The notes under the pieces are model-generated. The model saw only the letters and a program-made list of their open reading frames with translations, ran no database searches and was not told the DNA's origin. This document shows positions 45,163 to 58,797 of a stretch of DNA of 64,000 bases, in pieces. This DNA is from Cycas panzhihuaensis (Eukaryota > Cycadophyta), in NCBI GenBank assembly GCA_023213395.1, contig CM041465.1:218929741-218993740 (forward strand). Direction: 5' to 3'. Position 1 is the stretch's first letter. Each line of letters starts with the position of its first letter. Made by a program: the position numbers and the translations under genes.

Positions 45163-45840
45163 GTGATATATAACCAAGATAAAAAGAGGATATTGACATA
45201 TAATTTTCTTTATTATTAAGTATCTTGGAGGTTATGTTTTAGAGGGGACAATCTAGGATGGATTCTCTCCTTATTAGCTACCATCATTCTACATATTGGA
45301 TTAAATGGGTAGGTACCATGAATGTATTTATAGACTACTATTCTAATCTTATTGGACTATTTATTCATAATTGAATCAACTGTTGTGAATGAAAGTAGAG
45401 CTGAGTGAGTCCCTTATCTGAAGAAAATTAGATTGAGCGGGTCTTTATTCCTCCATATTTATGATAAGAAATTAGAATAAGTATGTACTCATTCCTCTAA
45501 TTTTGGAATAGGAATTTGGGTCGAGTGAGTCCCCATTCCTCTCTTTAATTATATGGTATGAAACATGCAAGAGATTACTTACATATAATTTAAAGAGATT
45601 GATTCAATAAGAAGATATATGTGTATGATACTATAAATAATTCTAACACATATAGGTTTGAAAATAATATATTTTTATTTATTGAATAAATGTTATGAGA
45701 TCTTAATAAGAACTTGAGGTAGTTATGTGGATGATTAAATATTATTATAGTTTCTAAAAAGACAATAATAATTAGAGAAGTCTTATGGGGAAATTTGGAT
45801 ATATATATGTTGAGAGACCAATTGATATTGGAACATTGAT
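45163..45840. other. Sequence between copia-3 and LINE-B
   Basis: Contains three spaced, diverged copies of a short motif like gagtgagtcc(c)cattcctct (about 45405, 45435, 45520). No protein match. Confidence 0.4.
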
Positions 45841-46320
45841 ATCATATGCTCCAGCTTAAGGGTTCATTCCTTTTAGGGATTTAAATGGTTAGGTAGTGAA
45901 TCCATTTGAGCAATCTAGTTATTCTTCCCCATAAGTCATTCTTTGTAGGGACTCTTTGATGACTAATTTCTCTAGTTTTTTGTATGTTTTAGCATGAACA
46001 ATTCGCTCAAGTATTGGAAACCTTATTAAGTTGTCATGGAGAATCAAATGTAAAGCATTTTATCTACTTGATCTTATTGAATCTATTAGAAAAATATTCT
46101 ATTATATACATGATACCTGATAGGGATTCCATAATTCAAGTTAGGATAGTGGGTAAAGGTGCCCAAGTTTTGTGTTGGGTTGGGTCCTTTATAGATCTCA
46201 CTTGATGATTACTTTAGAATCTCTCAAAAATATTATAGGCCTATTAAAGTCCTTATTGATACCCACCTATCAGATCATCACCCTATCACATTTAGTGTTA
46301 CTTAAAGGGAGACCACATCA
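45840..46320 (+). pseudogene. LINE-B endonuclease, C-terminal part
   Basis: DDYFRISQKYYRPIKVLIDT and LSDHHPITFS at about 46205-46300 give the S-D-H-x-P end of APE-type endonuclease; the preceding R-L-D-R-like segment (near 46160-46190) is degraded. It would cut target DNA to prime reverse transcription. Confidence 0.65.
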
Positions 46321-46639
46321 AACCCAAATCATTCAATCTTTAAATTAAACACCTCCTATCTTAACTCTAAATTATGCCTATTAGTTATCAAACAAGTTTG
46401 GTATCTTAGCCTAATGCCTTTTAGAGATAGAGGATGGATCACTTATTGAGAAGAAGTAATAGCACACATTGCATCTTTTATAAAACGTTTTAGCAAACAG
46501 GTGGCTCATATTATGAGAAGATTAGATAGACACAACTCTAGCAAGTTAGTTACTCTAAGGTAAGATCTTAAGGACAACTTATTTGATGAGCATATCGAAA
46601 GAGTAGAAGATAAAGCCTTATAGGCTCTAAAGAGTTTAA

Positions 46640-48250
46640 ATATTATAAAAGCCAAAAGGTATAGAATCCAAGCTAGATTGTATTGGTTAAAAGAGGGTGA
46701 TAATTGCTCTTTTTTTTTTCTAGACTCTTAAAGGTAAATAGAATAAGGGAAATTTTCTAACCTTGAATACTAATGATATAAGGGTAACAAACATGCCAAC
46801 CATAATAAAGGAGCTCATCAACCACTATATATAGGTATTCAAAACTTAGGCAAGGTCAATGGAATCAAAGATTATAAGACAAAATTTCTTGGCTATGATC
46901 TTTAAGAAGATGTAAGAACTTAGAGAATCAATTATAATGATGTAATTAGGATAGAAGAGTTAATTAAAGTTACCCACATGATGGCCACTTGATGGTTTTC
47001 CATGTGGATTCTATAAAGCCAATTGGGACTTTATAGGCCCAATCCTTTTAAATATATATTAGGAGACCTTACAAGTAGGATCTCTTTGGAGGATTATCGA
47101 TTAAGGTTCCATCAAACGCATCCCTAGAGGTGGTGAATGAAAATCCATTTCTAGTTAGAGGCCTATCATCCTTCTAAATGTCTCTTATAAGATCCTAGAT
47201 AAAGCTTTATCAATCAAAAATAAACATCTCATGATGGATACTATTTGCCTATAGAAAACTAGTTTTATTAAAGGGAGATTTATTATGGACAACATAATTA
47301 CTGTAAGTGAAGGAATTGAATGGGATGGATCTAATGGGAAAGACATACTGTCTATGAAATTGGACTTCAAGAAAGCATATGCTCGAGTCAAATGGAGCTA
47401 TATCTCAGAAATAATCAAGGCCTTAGGCTTTAGTGACAAGTTCATATAAATGGTGCAAATTCTTATTGAAGAATCCTTAGCTAGAATTCTAGTTAATGGG
47501 GAACTTTCTTAGCTATTCCATATACAAATATCAATTTGATAAGGTTGTCCCATCACCCATCTTTTTATTTGTTAGCTACTAATGCTTTGGGTTACTTGCT
47601 CTAGGATAAAGTCATCATTGGTCTACTTAAGGTCTTTAGCCTTCTAGAAAAAGAAATAATAAGTCAATGGGTACTTTATTGATGATGATTGTCTTACCAT
47701 CGATGTAGAGCTTTAATCTATGGAGTAGGCCCTTGAGGTAGTGGATGTCTTCTATGAAGCCTTTAGTTCTAAGATAATTTAGAAAAAATCATATTTTATT
47801 TACAATTTATAAGAGGCATACTTGATTAACTTGCTTCATTTAATTAGACATGGATTTAGACTAGTGAGGTCTTTAGATTCCTTATCATTCCTTTTAGTTT
47901 TGGTATATCTCTTATGTAGATATGGGAGTATGTTCTTATGAGAATTAAAGAAAAGCTCACCTTCTAGTTATCTATATTTTTATCTCTAGTGGGTAAGTTT
48001 TAAGTCTACTCTAAAGTCCTAGTTATTGCTCATGTGTATTACTCTTTGTGTTAGGTGCCCTATAATGCAACCTATGATAGGATTATTAGTCTACTTAAAG
48101 ATTATTTATAGTTAAACCTTGAAGGAATAAAAAGGTTTCTATAGGGTTAACTAGAAAACTTACTATAAATCCAAATACTAGTGGGGCTTAAGATGAATTG
48201 ATATCAAACTCTAAGATTAACCTCTATGCACCAGGTGGCTAGGGCCATCC
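46640..48250 (+). pseudogene. LINE-B reverse transcriptase
   Basis: RYRIQARLYWLKEGDNCSFF (46655-46720) is the pre-RT motif. RPIILLNVSYKILDKALS (47158-47210), SFIKGRFIMDNIITVSEGIE (47263-47320), LSMKLDFKKAYARVKW (47350-47395, first Asp) and YFIDDDCLTID (47670-47703, usual F-A-D-D) follow. Stops at Trp and Gln positions are frequent. Order and motifs are those of L1-type plant LINEs. Confidence 0.85.
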
Positions 48251-48939
48251 ATGGGGAAGATCCTTAGAAATCCTAATCAAGCATAGTGTGGCATAACCTA
48301 GGCTATGTGGTAATAATAAATTTACATTAACCATGCATGATACTCTCATTACACTAGTATAGGCTAAGGTGGTAGGGTTAGTCCTCTTCAAAACCATTTA
48401 GTTGGCTTAGGAAAGTTGTAAATCATTATTAAGCTAGAGAGGAAATACGCCATGTAGAGGGTTGTCTTTCTTAGATCACTTGATTTAATGCTCTCCACTA
48501 TAAAATAAAATAATAAATGTTTGGGCTAAATTTAATTATGAAGCTACTTTATTATATAAAAAGAGACTCACCAAAGTGAGATACTTATTTAATAAGACAT
48601 GAGCGTAGTGGAAGATATGGCCAAATATCAACTAAGAATTGAACCTTAAAATCTTTAATAAATATGCTATCGAGTAGATCTAAGAGTATTATATAGTAAA
48701 GTTAATTCCAAATCTCACCATGATCAAATATAATGAATGGTGGTATGATTAGGCCTAGAACCATTTAAATCTATTTACAAGGTTTGTAGCCTTATATGAA
48801 TACAACCATATGATAACTAATGATGGGATAGTTGAAAGTCTTAAAACCATCTTAAAAAATTAAGTATGGAAATATGATATGGAATTGATGATTTAAAATA
48901 TTCTAATAAGAACTTGTAGAACTAAAGAAGCTTTTCTTT

Positions 48940-49110
48940 GCACAGTTTCTCCTCCATAAAGAGCTAGTAGTCAAACATCGATTAGATAAAATGGGTTGTA
49001 GTAATGTGTCATGTGTATTTTGTAAACAAATAGAAAACACTCTAAACTTCTTCTAGTGGTGTTGCTTTTTGAGCTCATCCTAGCATCTTGTTAGTCATTT
49101 CCTCTAATTT
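48940..49110 (+). pseudogene. LINE-B C-terminal zinc-binding region (zf-RVT-like)
   Basis: KHRLDKMGCSNVSCVFCKQI, ENTLNFF-stop-WCCF near 48970-49070 resembles the C-x-x-C-x4-E-x3-H-x-F-x2-C region that follows RT in plant LINEs (the His is replaced by Asn). Confidence 0.6.
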
Positions 49111-49868
49111 GTTACCTCTAACATGATCCACTAGAATGCAATCCTCTTTAGAGACACCAAATTCCTTCCCTCTTTTTTGCACTTAGCCTAGGAAATGTTG
49201 AGAATAGAAGTGTTTTAATTCATTTAAAGATTAAAGACAATGCATTTTTGTACCATAAAGAACCTATATGCACCTTCCTAGATGAGATGTTTCTAATGAT
49301 AACTCAATCATATATCTTGTAGATCAATGCTTAATTGTAAAAGGCCTAGGTTAAACATAGCCATCTACTTGAGTTAATTGATCATTAAGGCATCATCCCA
49401 TACATAATATCCAAAGTTCTACTTGATGAGAGCAATTTGAAGCGAGTTGAGCTACATTGGAGTCACTCTAGGGGAAGGTGTATATCTCACCATAACCATC
49501 CTAGTCTATACCAATAGTAGCAACACTCGATAGCCTAAATGGATAACCCTATGGTGGTTGAATAGACCACTTAAGTGTTGGTCCCTATAATAATTAAGTT
49601 GACCACATGCAAAGGTTGGAAACTATAAGAAGACCTCCTAAGCAAAGGGGATGACTATTAGGTCCCAATACTGCTCCCCCTATTAGAGGAGGTTAGGAGG
49701 TATATTAATTTAGGTATCTAGTCTTTTTATATATACTTTTATAAGGTTAATCATTTTTGTCCTTATTCATAAGATGATGGAGATGATGTTCACTCTCTAG
49801 TTTTTTGTTATATCATCTTATATGCAATCTTTTAATCTAATAAAGAATTATTCTTAATTAAAAAAAAA

Positions 49869-51883
49869 TCTAGGTGATATCATTTAAAATAACCATCGTA
49901 CATCATATAACATGGGAATTTATATAGTAGTTGATTAACTAGACAATAATATCTTGAATTAGTATATGATTTAAAATAGACTAAACATATGATAAATCCT
50001 CTATGAAATCTCTAAAATAATTTTTTTTCTTTATTTTCACACATGCATTTATAAGTTTTTGAGCTTTCTAATTAGTGGCTAATTTCTATAAATCTAATTT
50101 TTTGAAATATTCTATATACCCTAAATTCTATTAAAGTCCCTAATGTTCTAGGTGCTTTAGGACTCTTAAGAGCTCTCTAAATTTAACCCTATAATAGATT
50201 ATTCATGATGGAATTGGTTTAGTGGTACCTATAATGTGGCATTATGTACATAAAAAATGATAAAGAAAAATATTAAGTTGAAGCAACTTAAAAGATTTAC
50301 TCCATAAAGAGATATAACACAAGAAGGGAAATAGCCAAATACAAAATGATATGATGGTTAATTTGGTTTCCAATGCTCATTTTTATAGGGGCAATTATGG
50401 GGTACTATATTTTAGTGCTCAAGGGTTAGTCCAAAGTGGGTAAGTTGCCTACAATGTTGGGCTCATAACAAGCCCTACTCCTTTAGAAGGAATGTTGCCT
50501 AAAAAGATTAAGATGTTTCTTCATCTAGCCCCATATTTCCCACATGGCATCTTCTTTTAGTAACTCCTCCTATATGATGAGATTGTTATTTTAGACTTCA
50601 GTGCCTTTTGTCATTCCTTGAGGATCCCTTTAGCTTATAGAACTTGTTCTTACATTGATGGTATATTTGCAGATGTTTATAAAAGATCAACTATATTAGG
50701 TGATGCATAGTTATATCGGCATGGTTTGATCCTTACTAGCTCTTTACCTCAATCTTTTCTAAGTTTATATTGCATATTCTTTATGGGAGGAAATGTGGTT
50801 GGTACATTCTAATTCTTTTGCTAATATCTAGTTAATCTATTACTATTAGTGGGTGATAGTTCTTCTTCCATATCTTAGACCTTAAAGAGTGATTCTCTTA
50901 CTACTAGGGATTTATTAGGATGTCCATCATCCAATATTGGATTGTTTAGTGTTTCATCATATCATTTGTGATCCAGGATATCTACTAGTATGCCCTCTTA
51001 TTCTTCTAAATATTTTGGCCTTATATATTCTCTCGATGATATTAAGTCGTATTTTAGATAAAGCTTACATGTTTTTCCTTTAACCTTATTGATGCAAATT
51101 CCTAAGCTACTTATCTTGTCCTCTATTATACTTATCCATCCTCCTGACTTCTTGGAGAGGAATTAATGCATCTTTGCCTTTTCCTTATACTATATTAAGG
51201 TGGATAACCTAAGTTTCTTTGCAATGTCTATATTCATTTATATTCTTTTAGGATCTATAAGAGTTTCTAGTTTGTTATTTCCTTCATGACCTACAATCTT
51301 TAAGGTTTATGGGTTTTGTATTTTTTCTCACCTTGTTAGGGGTTCCTTTGGTTACTATATCTTATCCTTCTTAGTTGTCATTTTTTCTACCCCTTTAATT
51401 GCTTTGATGGGGTCTAAGTGGTTTTTTTCTATTTCTATCAAGTACATTTAGTGTTATGATTTTTGGTCTCATATGTGGTGTAATATATCTATTCCTAGTT
51501 ACTTTTTTCTGTAACTCATTTAATGGGTTTTTAATTTTAGTTTTTGTTATCTTGATTTTTGTCTAATTAGAGTGTGGTGAGTTCTTTTAATAAATAAATG
51601 ATTGGGTCTATCTTATCTATTATTATTTTTAACATGGGGATTTATAATACAAATTAGAGAAGCTTATCATGGTTTCTTAAATTAGGTTTATCAACTTTTA
51701 TTTTACCATCAATTAATTCATCAAGTTCTTTGAATTTTAGGTTTAGGTCAACTTCTTATTATTGATCATTATTATTGGTATAATATAAGTTATTTATATC
51801 AGTAGTTTTCTAAATCAGTTTTTGAGGACTATCTATATCACCTATTACATGTTAATGTTTTGGTATATATGGTTTATAATAAT
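49869..51883. other. AT-rich sequence, possible gypsy pol end on the minus strand
   Basis: On the minus strand near 50565-50530, EELLKEDAMWEIW resembles the (E)E-x-A-T-W-E-D end of gypsy pol proteins. Upstream minus-strand sequence (to about 50700) could be a decayed chromodomain-like end, but frames change too often to prove it. Nothing else recognised. Confidence 0.35.
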
Positions 51884-52178
51884 TGTTGGAAAGCGCAACT
51901 AAAGTAAACAAGGTTGACAAGATTTTTCACATTAGGCAGATATTAAGTAGAAATAGATCACCCTTATGGGTGAAAATCCATAAATAATATTAATTACATA
52001 TTGAAACAATATTGTTGTTACAAAGGATGGACTTTGATCTATATTTATAGATCTAAAGTGCTATAATATCATTACATATTTATATCTATTGACTCACCAC
52101 TCAAGAATATTCTCCACATAATTAGGTACATAAATAGGGTCCCATTTATATTAGTCAATATATACCCATATTCCAACA
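51884..52178 (-). repeat. copia-5 3' LTR
   Basis: 295 bp with perfect terminal inverted repeats TGTTGGAA...TTCCAACA. The polypurine tract ATTAAGAGGGGA (minus strand) adjoins at 52179-52190. No matching 5' LTR found in the window. Confidence 0.85.
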
Positions 52179-52190
52179 TCCCCTCTTAAT

Positions 52191-52345
52191 GTACATGTGG
52201 GGTAATAAAGTTTGTCATTGGGAATAGATCCTCTCTCAAGGATAACCTTACCCAACCTAATATGCACGAATGCCAATGTAGTGGTCTTCAATTTGAGCTT
52301 GGTGAATACATCCACAAGTCAATATCCACTCAATAATATTTAACC
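52191..52345 (-). pseudogene. copia-5 RNase H C-terminal fragment
   Basis: Minus-strand reading VDVFTKLKLKTTTLAFVHIR LGKVILERG ends right at the polypurine tract. DVFTK is the conserved A-D-I-F-T-K-P-L end of copia RNase H. Confidence 0.65.
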
Positions 52346-54440
52346 TGCATCTTCCCTAATCTTATTTTCACTTAGATGTAATGGCATTATGCCTCGTATG
52401 CGCTTAATTATTTGGAAATGCTCCAATAGACCTACAACCATACAACTCTCTCTACACTTAACACTTTGTCCATACAGCTTAGCCATATTCTTTTGACTAA
52501 ACCAAAAGTTTGAGCCACTTGAACCATGTGAATATCCTCTTCAAGCCTTCGTTAAGAAACACTGATATGATATGATACCCAACTATTTAAAACTGTAAAG
52601 TAAGAATGAAATGGACCAATAAACATCATAGAGATTGGTGCAAAATATATCCTTATACCTTAATCCTTCTTCCTATTAGATATCTTGCACAATAAGTCTT
52701 AAAACTTGCAAACCAACTAGGTTCTTTCTTCAATACAACTCTCTATTATGAATTTGTACTCATTGGAACATTGGTATTTATCTCAAGCTTTGACTGGAAT
52801 TCTAATCTATGATCTTTCAACATCCTATAGGTCTTTAACTATCAATGGAACATGGGGTTGCAATCTATATTTCATCATCTAATAACTCCTCATCATCAAT
52901 CTCTCACTAGGTCTTGCTTTTGTCTCAACCATAATATTAAGAAAATAAACTTCTACACCTGTTGAATAATGACTCCAAAAAGTGAAGCAATGAAGGATAA
53001 AACCTATAACTAGATGACACTTAGCATGATACATCAACAACTCATGAATTAACATCTAGACTAATCATAATATATTTCCCCTTGCTGATCACACTGTTTG
53101 TAAGTTAAACAACCCATAGGCTTCAAACTCTTGTAACCCTACTACTATAATCTTTGTCTAAGATGCATGTACTCCAATGCACCAAAAGAAAAAATGGAAG
53201 GCTTCTAACTTGGTCCAAACATATACAAGAGGAATATATACCACGAACAGTCATAACAAAGTGCCAAATACCTATTCGCTATAGCTTCTACCATTAAAAC
53301 ATAGGAGGCAAACCATAACATGCACCAAACCTCACCATCTACATCATGATACCCACCTACAATGCAACCTTATAGGCCAACTATACATACCATGATAAAG
53401 GCATCACTGATTTTAAGGCATCTCATATTAGACCTTTCTATTTACACTTCAAATTTTATCAAATACTTTATCTTGGTTCTATATCATACTTGTTCAAATA
53501 TATACCCATGTTGAACTAGCATCAAATCTAGGTCACAAACCCACATGCTAACATCAATCCAACTAACAAAGTATAATGGTCCATCATCAACTGATAACCA
53601 CTCATACAACCAAATTCTGAACCCCATCACTACATATACATCTGATGCAACATAACTCAAATGTAACTGAATAAACACACTCATTTTACTAAATAAATCA
53701 CATGAATATCATGCAATGATCTATTCCATACTCAAATAGTAATAGAGTTTGCATTAATTTGTAGCTAAGGTATCTCACTTAAACTTGCCCTTCTTCACCC
53801 ATTCTTGCCTATCATCACCTTCAAATACGTCCAATCTCACCCTCAATCCTCTCTTATGTAAAACACATTTAAAGAGATACCCTGTCACCAACATCTTGTC
53901 TATCTCTAGCCCACAAACTCACCCAACATATACATAATCTTACCATGTAGGGTCATATGTAACAAGCACTTCATCGCCTCACATTGCCCTTTTTCACCCA
54001 TAAATTTCTTTTATGTAAACCACATGTAAAGAGCATCATGTTGCCATATCAACTCTCTCATACAAATGCATACAAGAGAACTAATAGTAATTTCTTTATT
54101 GGATTCACTCTCCTATATACAACACACGCAAGAGAGCCTCATATCCCCAAAAATCCATAAACTTCACTATATAGCCTCATACTTCCAACATTGCCCAACT
54201 TGCTCTCCCATGCAATACACACGCAAGAGAGCCACATATATCAACATGCATGACTCATATATGTCACCATTATATCAACACAAAGTCTTATAAATATATT
54301 TAGGCCACTTATATACTTTCATCAAAAGGCCAAAATAATATTATCAAAAAAGGTATAAGTGATGACAAGGTATACAAGAAAAGGGAACCAATATATTAAA
54401 GCAACTCTAAATATATCTAAAGGTGATATTAATGACTTTA
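52346..54440. other. AT-rich sequence, presumed decayed copia-5 body
   Basis: Expected position of RT and integrase of copia-5, but I find no conserved box. CT-rich repeats of accacacgcaagagagcc type occur at 54060-54240 (three or four diverged copies). Confidence 0.35.
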
Positions 54441-54446
54441 CTTAAT

Positions 54447-54449
<3 letters not shown>

Positions 54450-54480
<31 letters not shown>

Positions 54481-54545
54481 AAACCCTTAAAATCTAAATT
54501 TGCAGGAATGGAATTTTCATACACACACACATACATACACACATA
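54450..54545. repeat. Microsatellites (GA)n and (AC)n
   Basis: (GA)n at about 54451-54479 and an interrupted (AC)n/(ACAT)n at 54521-54545, adjoining the LTR fragment at 54547. Confidence 0.9.
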
Positions 54546-54546
54546 T

Positions 54547-54711
54547 TGTGAGATTTTAATATTGACTTAGAAAGGTAGACATAAATTTTCTTTAAATGGC
54601 CTATTTAAAGGCAAATTTTTATGATGTATTAATGCATTGTTGGTCAAGATATAATCTATTTTGGCACTTTGTCTAATATTGTTGTTATTTCATCAACATG
54701 ATATCAAAGTC
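54547..54711 (+). repeat. LTR fragment and primer site of copia-7
   Basis: 54547-54698 matches 58860 to about 58990 (ttttaatattgacttag, gatgtattaatg, tataatctat). It ends in CA at 54698 and is followed at once by TGATATCAAAGTC, a decayed tRNA-Met primer site (consensus TGGTATCAGAGC). Confidence 0.7.
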
Positions 54712-57700
54712 AAAGGTTAGTTATGAACTTCATTTAGATGCACATATATAATACATGAGTCCACCATGACCTACATTGACCATGCTTTATGCATGGCATC
54801 TTTGCATCTTGATGCCTATCATTTGTACATTTCTCTACTATCATTAATGAATTAATAATATTTTTAGCCTTATCCTTTAACACAATTATGTGAAAAATTC
54901 ATAAGTTTATTCTTTGTGAGATAACAAAGGCTAATTAAGCCTAAGGATTATTTAGTAAAGGTTGGAATGATGCTTTGTATACAAAATTAAAGAGAATTTA
55001 ACAAAAAAATTTGTATAAAAACTTGGGGAGTCTTTCATACTAGAAATTCTTCAATTTGGAATGATCACATATAGGATTTTTTATTCCTATGAAGAGTCAT
55101 TTGGGTTAATATGCCATTACCAATTTATATTGGTTGGTTCATTGCCACTATAACCCTCCCATGTGCAATTTGATTTCTAAAGAATTTGCTCCTTAGCTTA
55201 TCAATTTATTATAGATTGAAACACAAATATCCTATAAAGTCCACCATTTCATCAAGATTTTTCATTACTACATTAGCTAGTATAGTTTTGATATGTTGTT
55301 CATTCAATATAATACTTAAGAAATTTGGGAGTTTGTTAGGGAAATTCCCTTATCTTTTTGGGTTGTTACTTCAACTTCCTCCATTGTGTAATTCTAATAG
55401 TATAGAAACAATCAAGATACTATTATTTATCAATAATAGAGGCTTACATAGGAATAATTTGTATTATATAAAAGGAGGCTCTATATGGTTATAGGCCACA
55501 AATACATAAAGACATAAAATTCATATCTACTTAAGACTTATGTGAATAATTAAGAAAAGATATTTTCAAAGATCACTTTAGAAATAATTCTCAATGAAAT
55601 AGTGATCGTTTATCTCCTCCTAGGGTTGTGAGGGCCAATTAATGAGAAGCCTATGGATGTCTTCAATGTGTTAGAGCCATAATCTTCATGATAAACATGA
55701 AAGCCTTAGTGATTCAACACATATACATATTTAATAATTTAATTTATCTTTTTACATTAGTTTCACTAAATTTAATGATCCAGGAGGATCTACCATATGT
55801 TTATAGGATGTAGAAAATGCTAGGCATTGGAATAACTGAAAGAGATATGGCCAAATGGTATCAAAATTATATGAAATTTTGTGTAATGGTATAAGACACA
55901 TCCCACTAGATGTGTACAAAAGGTGGGGTTCAGAAAATATCATTTGATTAGAGTTTAAGCCTTATTTTTCATAAAATTAATCCCACAGCTAGCAGAAAAA
56001 AAAATAAAAAATACATATTATAATTAAATGAATAAAAATATAGTCAAATGATATCCTAATGATCTATAATTTTGATTAAGTGGAGGAGACATGTGTTTCT
56101 ATACGTGTACCAAATGTGAGCTGAATTGGAGTCCTTTAAGGCCAGTTACAAGCCACAATGTTTAAGAATTACATGAAGGCCACTTGGACAGCAGAAAAAC
56201 AACAAATATCAAATGACATCTAAATAAGCTAAAATTTTGAGGAAGTGGAGTGTACATGCATTCCTATAAGTGTACTAAATTTGAGCCAAATTGGAGTCAT
56301 TTAAGATCAGTTACAAGCTACAACACTTTAAGAATTGCATGAAGGCCACTTGGACAACATGCATTCTGGTGGTTAGTGGTTATACTTGCATGATTGCCAT
56401 TTGTTAAACATGAAAATTTGGTTTCTTTCTATAAATTGAGCCCTACTACATGTTGGAGAGGTGGTTCTTGGAGACTTGACTTGGGAAGCATCCTTGGAGA
56501 AGCATTTTGGAGGGTTGGAGTCCCCCTTATGGTATAATTGTATCATTTATTCCTTGTAATTTTCCCATTCTTTTGCTAGTTGATTTCTCTACCATTAAAT
56601 GGAGATTTTCATAGTTTAATTAAAGTACTACTCCTCATACTTTTTGGATCAATGTCAAGAATAAATAATTTGGTGTAGAATTTCCTTTTGTGGGCTCATT
56701 GTTGTTTTGATATTATTGAGATTTCTACACTAACTCCTAGGATCTTAAGGAGAAAAGGTTGATAATTGACTTCTTCACCAACTAAGCTCTATTTTGGGAT
56801 CATTTAATTGAATTAGAATGCTATGTGAAAACTAATTTACAACCCCTATTCCTTATCCCCTAGTCATATGGTTATTTCATGTGACCTTGGCCTTTTTTAT
56901 TTTTTCACATTATAGATGTATATATAGTGTATATACATTAGTCATATGTATATATCTTAGTATTTTAGCATTGTATGTCTAACCCCTTCAATAATCTAAC
57001 ACCAACTCATATAGGATTTATAAGTGATTTTACTTTAAATTTTTTAGGTACCTAAAATACTATGTATATATTTATCTTATTAGGATCATGAAATTTAGAA
57101 GACCATAACTTTATCATATAATGTTCATTTTTAGCCTTTTTTTTTTTAATGTATTTTTTTAAGTTTTTTGTAACTACAATATTAATTTCCTAATATTGGT
57201 TACAAATTCAATTATGTTCTCATCATGGACTGATAACTAATTGTAATCAGCATGGATTTCTTTATGAAGCTACAAACACTTTTTGAATCCAATTATGAAT
57301 ATTAGGAAAATAGTATTTTAGATTTTTTAATGATAAAGTGACAATGTAAATATATCATAAATGAATTTAAGGAATCAATAAACCTAGATGTTGACAAACT
57401 TATCTCACGGATTATAATGAAACACTCAGTAAAACTCTCTCTACTTTTCCTCCTAATATTAAAATATAATTGTTTGTTATAGATCTTATATGGACTATTC
57501 TAAATAATAGATATAAAAAAGTTTATGTCTATCAAATGGCTAAATTAAAGAAAAAATTGAATGATGTACATTTTAAAAATTTCTTTGTAGTAGAAGAGTA
57601 CTTATATCATATATAATCTATAAATTTAGAAATAATTCTTTGTTGGACATAATATGCAAAAGACAATGATACTCTTATTTATCTAACCATCAAAAAATTA

Positions 57701-58797
57701 GCTAATTTATCTAATGCTTATGAGACTACTAGATAATGAGTAAGACATTATCAAATAACCTTTAACAAACTTACTATTGATTTGGTTAGATATCAAAATA
57801 GACTTACTTAAAATTAGCAAAATAATCCAAATGAGAGGTCATCAATAAGGATCACAATCAAGGGCAAATCATCAACCTAGATTTTAAGGGTAATAGTATT
57901 TAAGGTATCATGTCTTTGGAAGACAAACTAATTAGAGTGAAATAAGACAAAATTAATGACATAATTAGGAATATAGTTAAGGGAAAAATTCAAGTTTGTA
58001 AGGATAAAATTCAAGATTTTATTCTCAAGCATAAATTTTAGGTTTTATGGATGATTCTACTTTAGCTCTTTCAGCTTATACTTTAGAGTCTAATACTTCA
58101 TATCATACTTTAAATACTTTTTGGATGAAGATTTTGGTTGTTTGTTTCAATAACATTTGATATTTTTGATCATGACATTCATTCAAATGAAAAGATCACT
58201 ATAGAAGATGGTGTTGAGAATCATGTTATAAGTGCAATTAGTGTTTCTTTTAAAAATAGATCTATTAATAAGATATGCCAAAAAAATATGATTTATAGGC
58301 ATATTGGTGTGTATGATAGATATGTTTAAGTAAAACACATGGTTCATATGCATGTTCTATCTCATGGTATTACTTTTGGTTCAAGTATGCCTCCTTCAAG
58401 TGGTGTTCCTATTTTAAGTCTTTATATTCCTTCTCTTTTGAATTCTCAAGTTTTCAATGGTACGTAGGATGGTTCCTATGATTGCTCTCAAGTTGTGAAT
58501 ATGGATGATATTAGCTTAAGTATTCTTGCTTTGAGTGGTTCTAATTCTAGTCCTTCTAACTCTCAAATTCTTAAAGAAGATGATTCTCATCATATAGATG
58601 ATTTTATTAATAAACATGATTCTCTTGATAATTTCTTGATTTCTATAATAGGCCTTTACTTATTCAAAATTAGTCAATTGATTTTAATACAAGTTGTCCT
58701 TCCACTTTAAGAAGAACTGATCTCAGGTAAATCATGCTCTTATAGATGTCTAGATTAACAACCTACTACAATTCCTTAGCATAACAAAACTCATCAT
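54712..58797 (+). mobile_element. Interior of copia-7, no pol recognised
   Basis: About 4.1 kb between the two LTR fragments. No protease, integrase or RT box seen. Partly open frames near the 3' end (57390-58710) include FKNFFVVEEYLYHI, IEDGVENHVISAISVSFKNR and an acidic Ser-rich stretch with DISLSILALSGSNSSPSNSQ. They are not recognised. The middle holds the tandem duplication at 56036-56355 and a promoter-like block at 56418-56440 (tctataaattgagcc). Either a non-autonomous element or one with pol lost. Confidence 0.45.
56036..56355. repeat. Direct tandem duplication, unit about 160 bp
   Basis: Unit 1 starts near 56043 (tcaaatgatatc), unit 2 near 56206 (tcaaatgacatc). Shared blocks: aagtggag, ctata(a)gtgtac, ttggagtc, ttacaagc, catgaaggccacttggaca. 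Roughly 80 percent alike by eye. A third, weaker copy may precede at 55850-55900. Confidence 0.8.

Larger units (their letters stand above)
45840..49868 (+). mobile_element. LINE-B non-LTR retrotransposon, decayed
   Basis: Endonuclease end, RT, C-terminal zinc-binding region and an A-tail in order on the plus strand. It cannot be the continuation of LINE-A, because both contain the R-L-D-R part of the endonuclease. The 5' end is not defined. It ends in an (A)9 run at about 49860-49868 after ctaataaagaattattc, the usual plant LINE tail. Confidence 0.75.

Noticed and set aside
29276-49868. LINE-A and LINE-B as one LINE split by copia-3
   Set aside because: Both contain the same endonuclease segment, so they overlap instead of adjoining.
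55186-55494. 102-codon plus-strand frame as a host membrane protein
   Set aside because: Hydrophobic by AT-rich composition, no family resemblance, no gene context.
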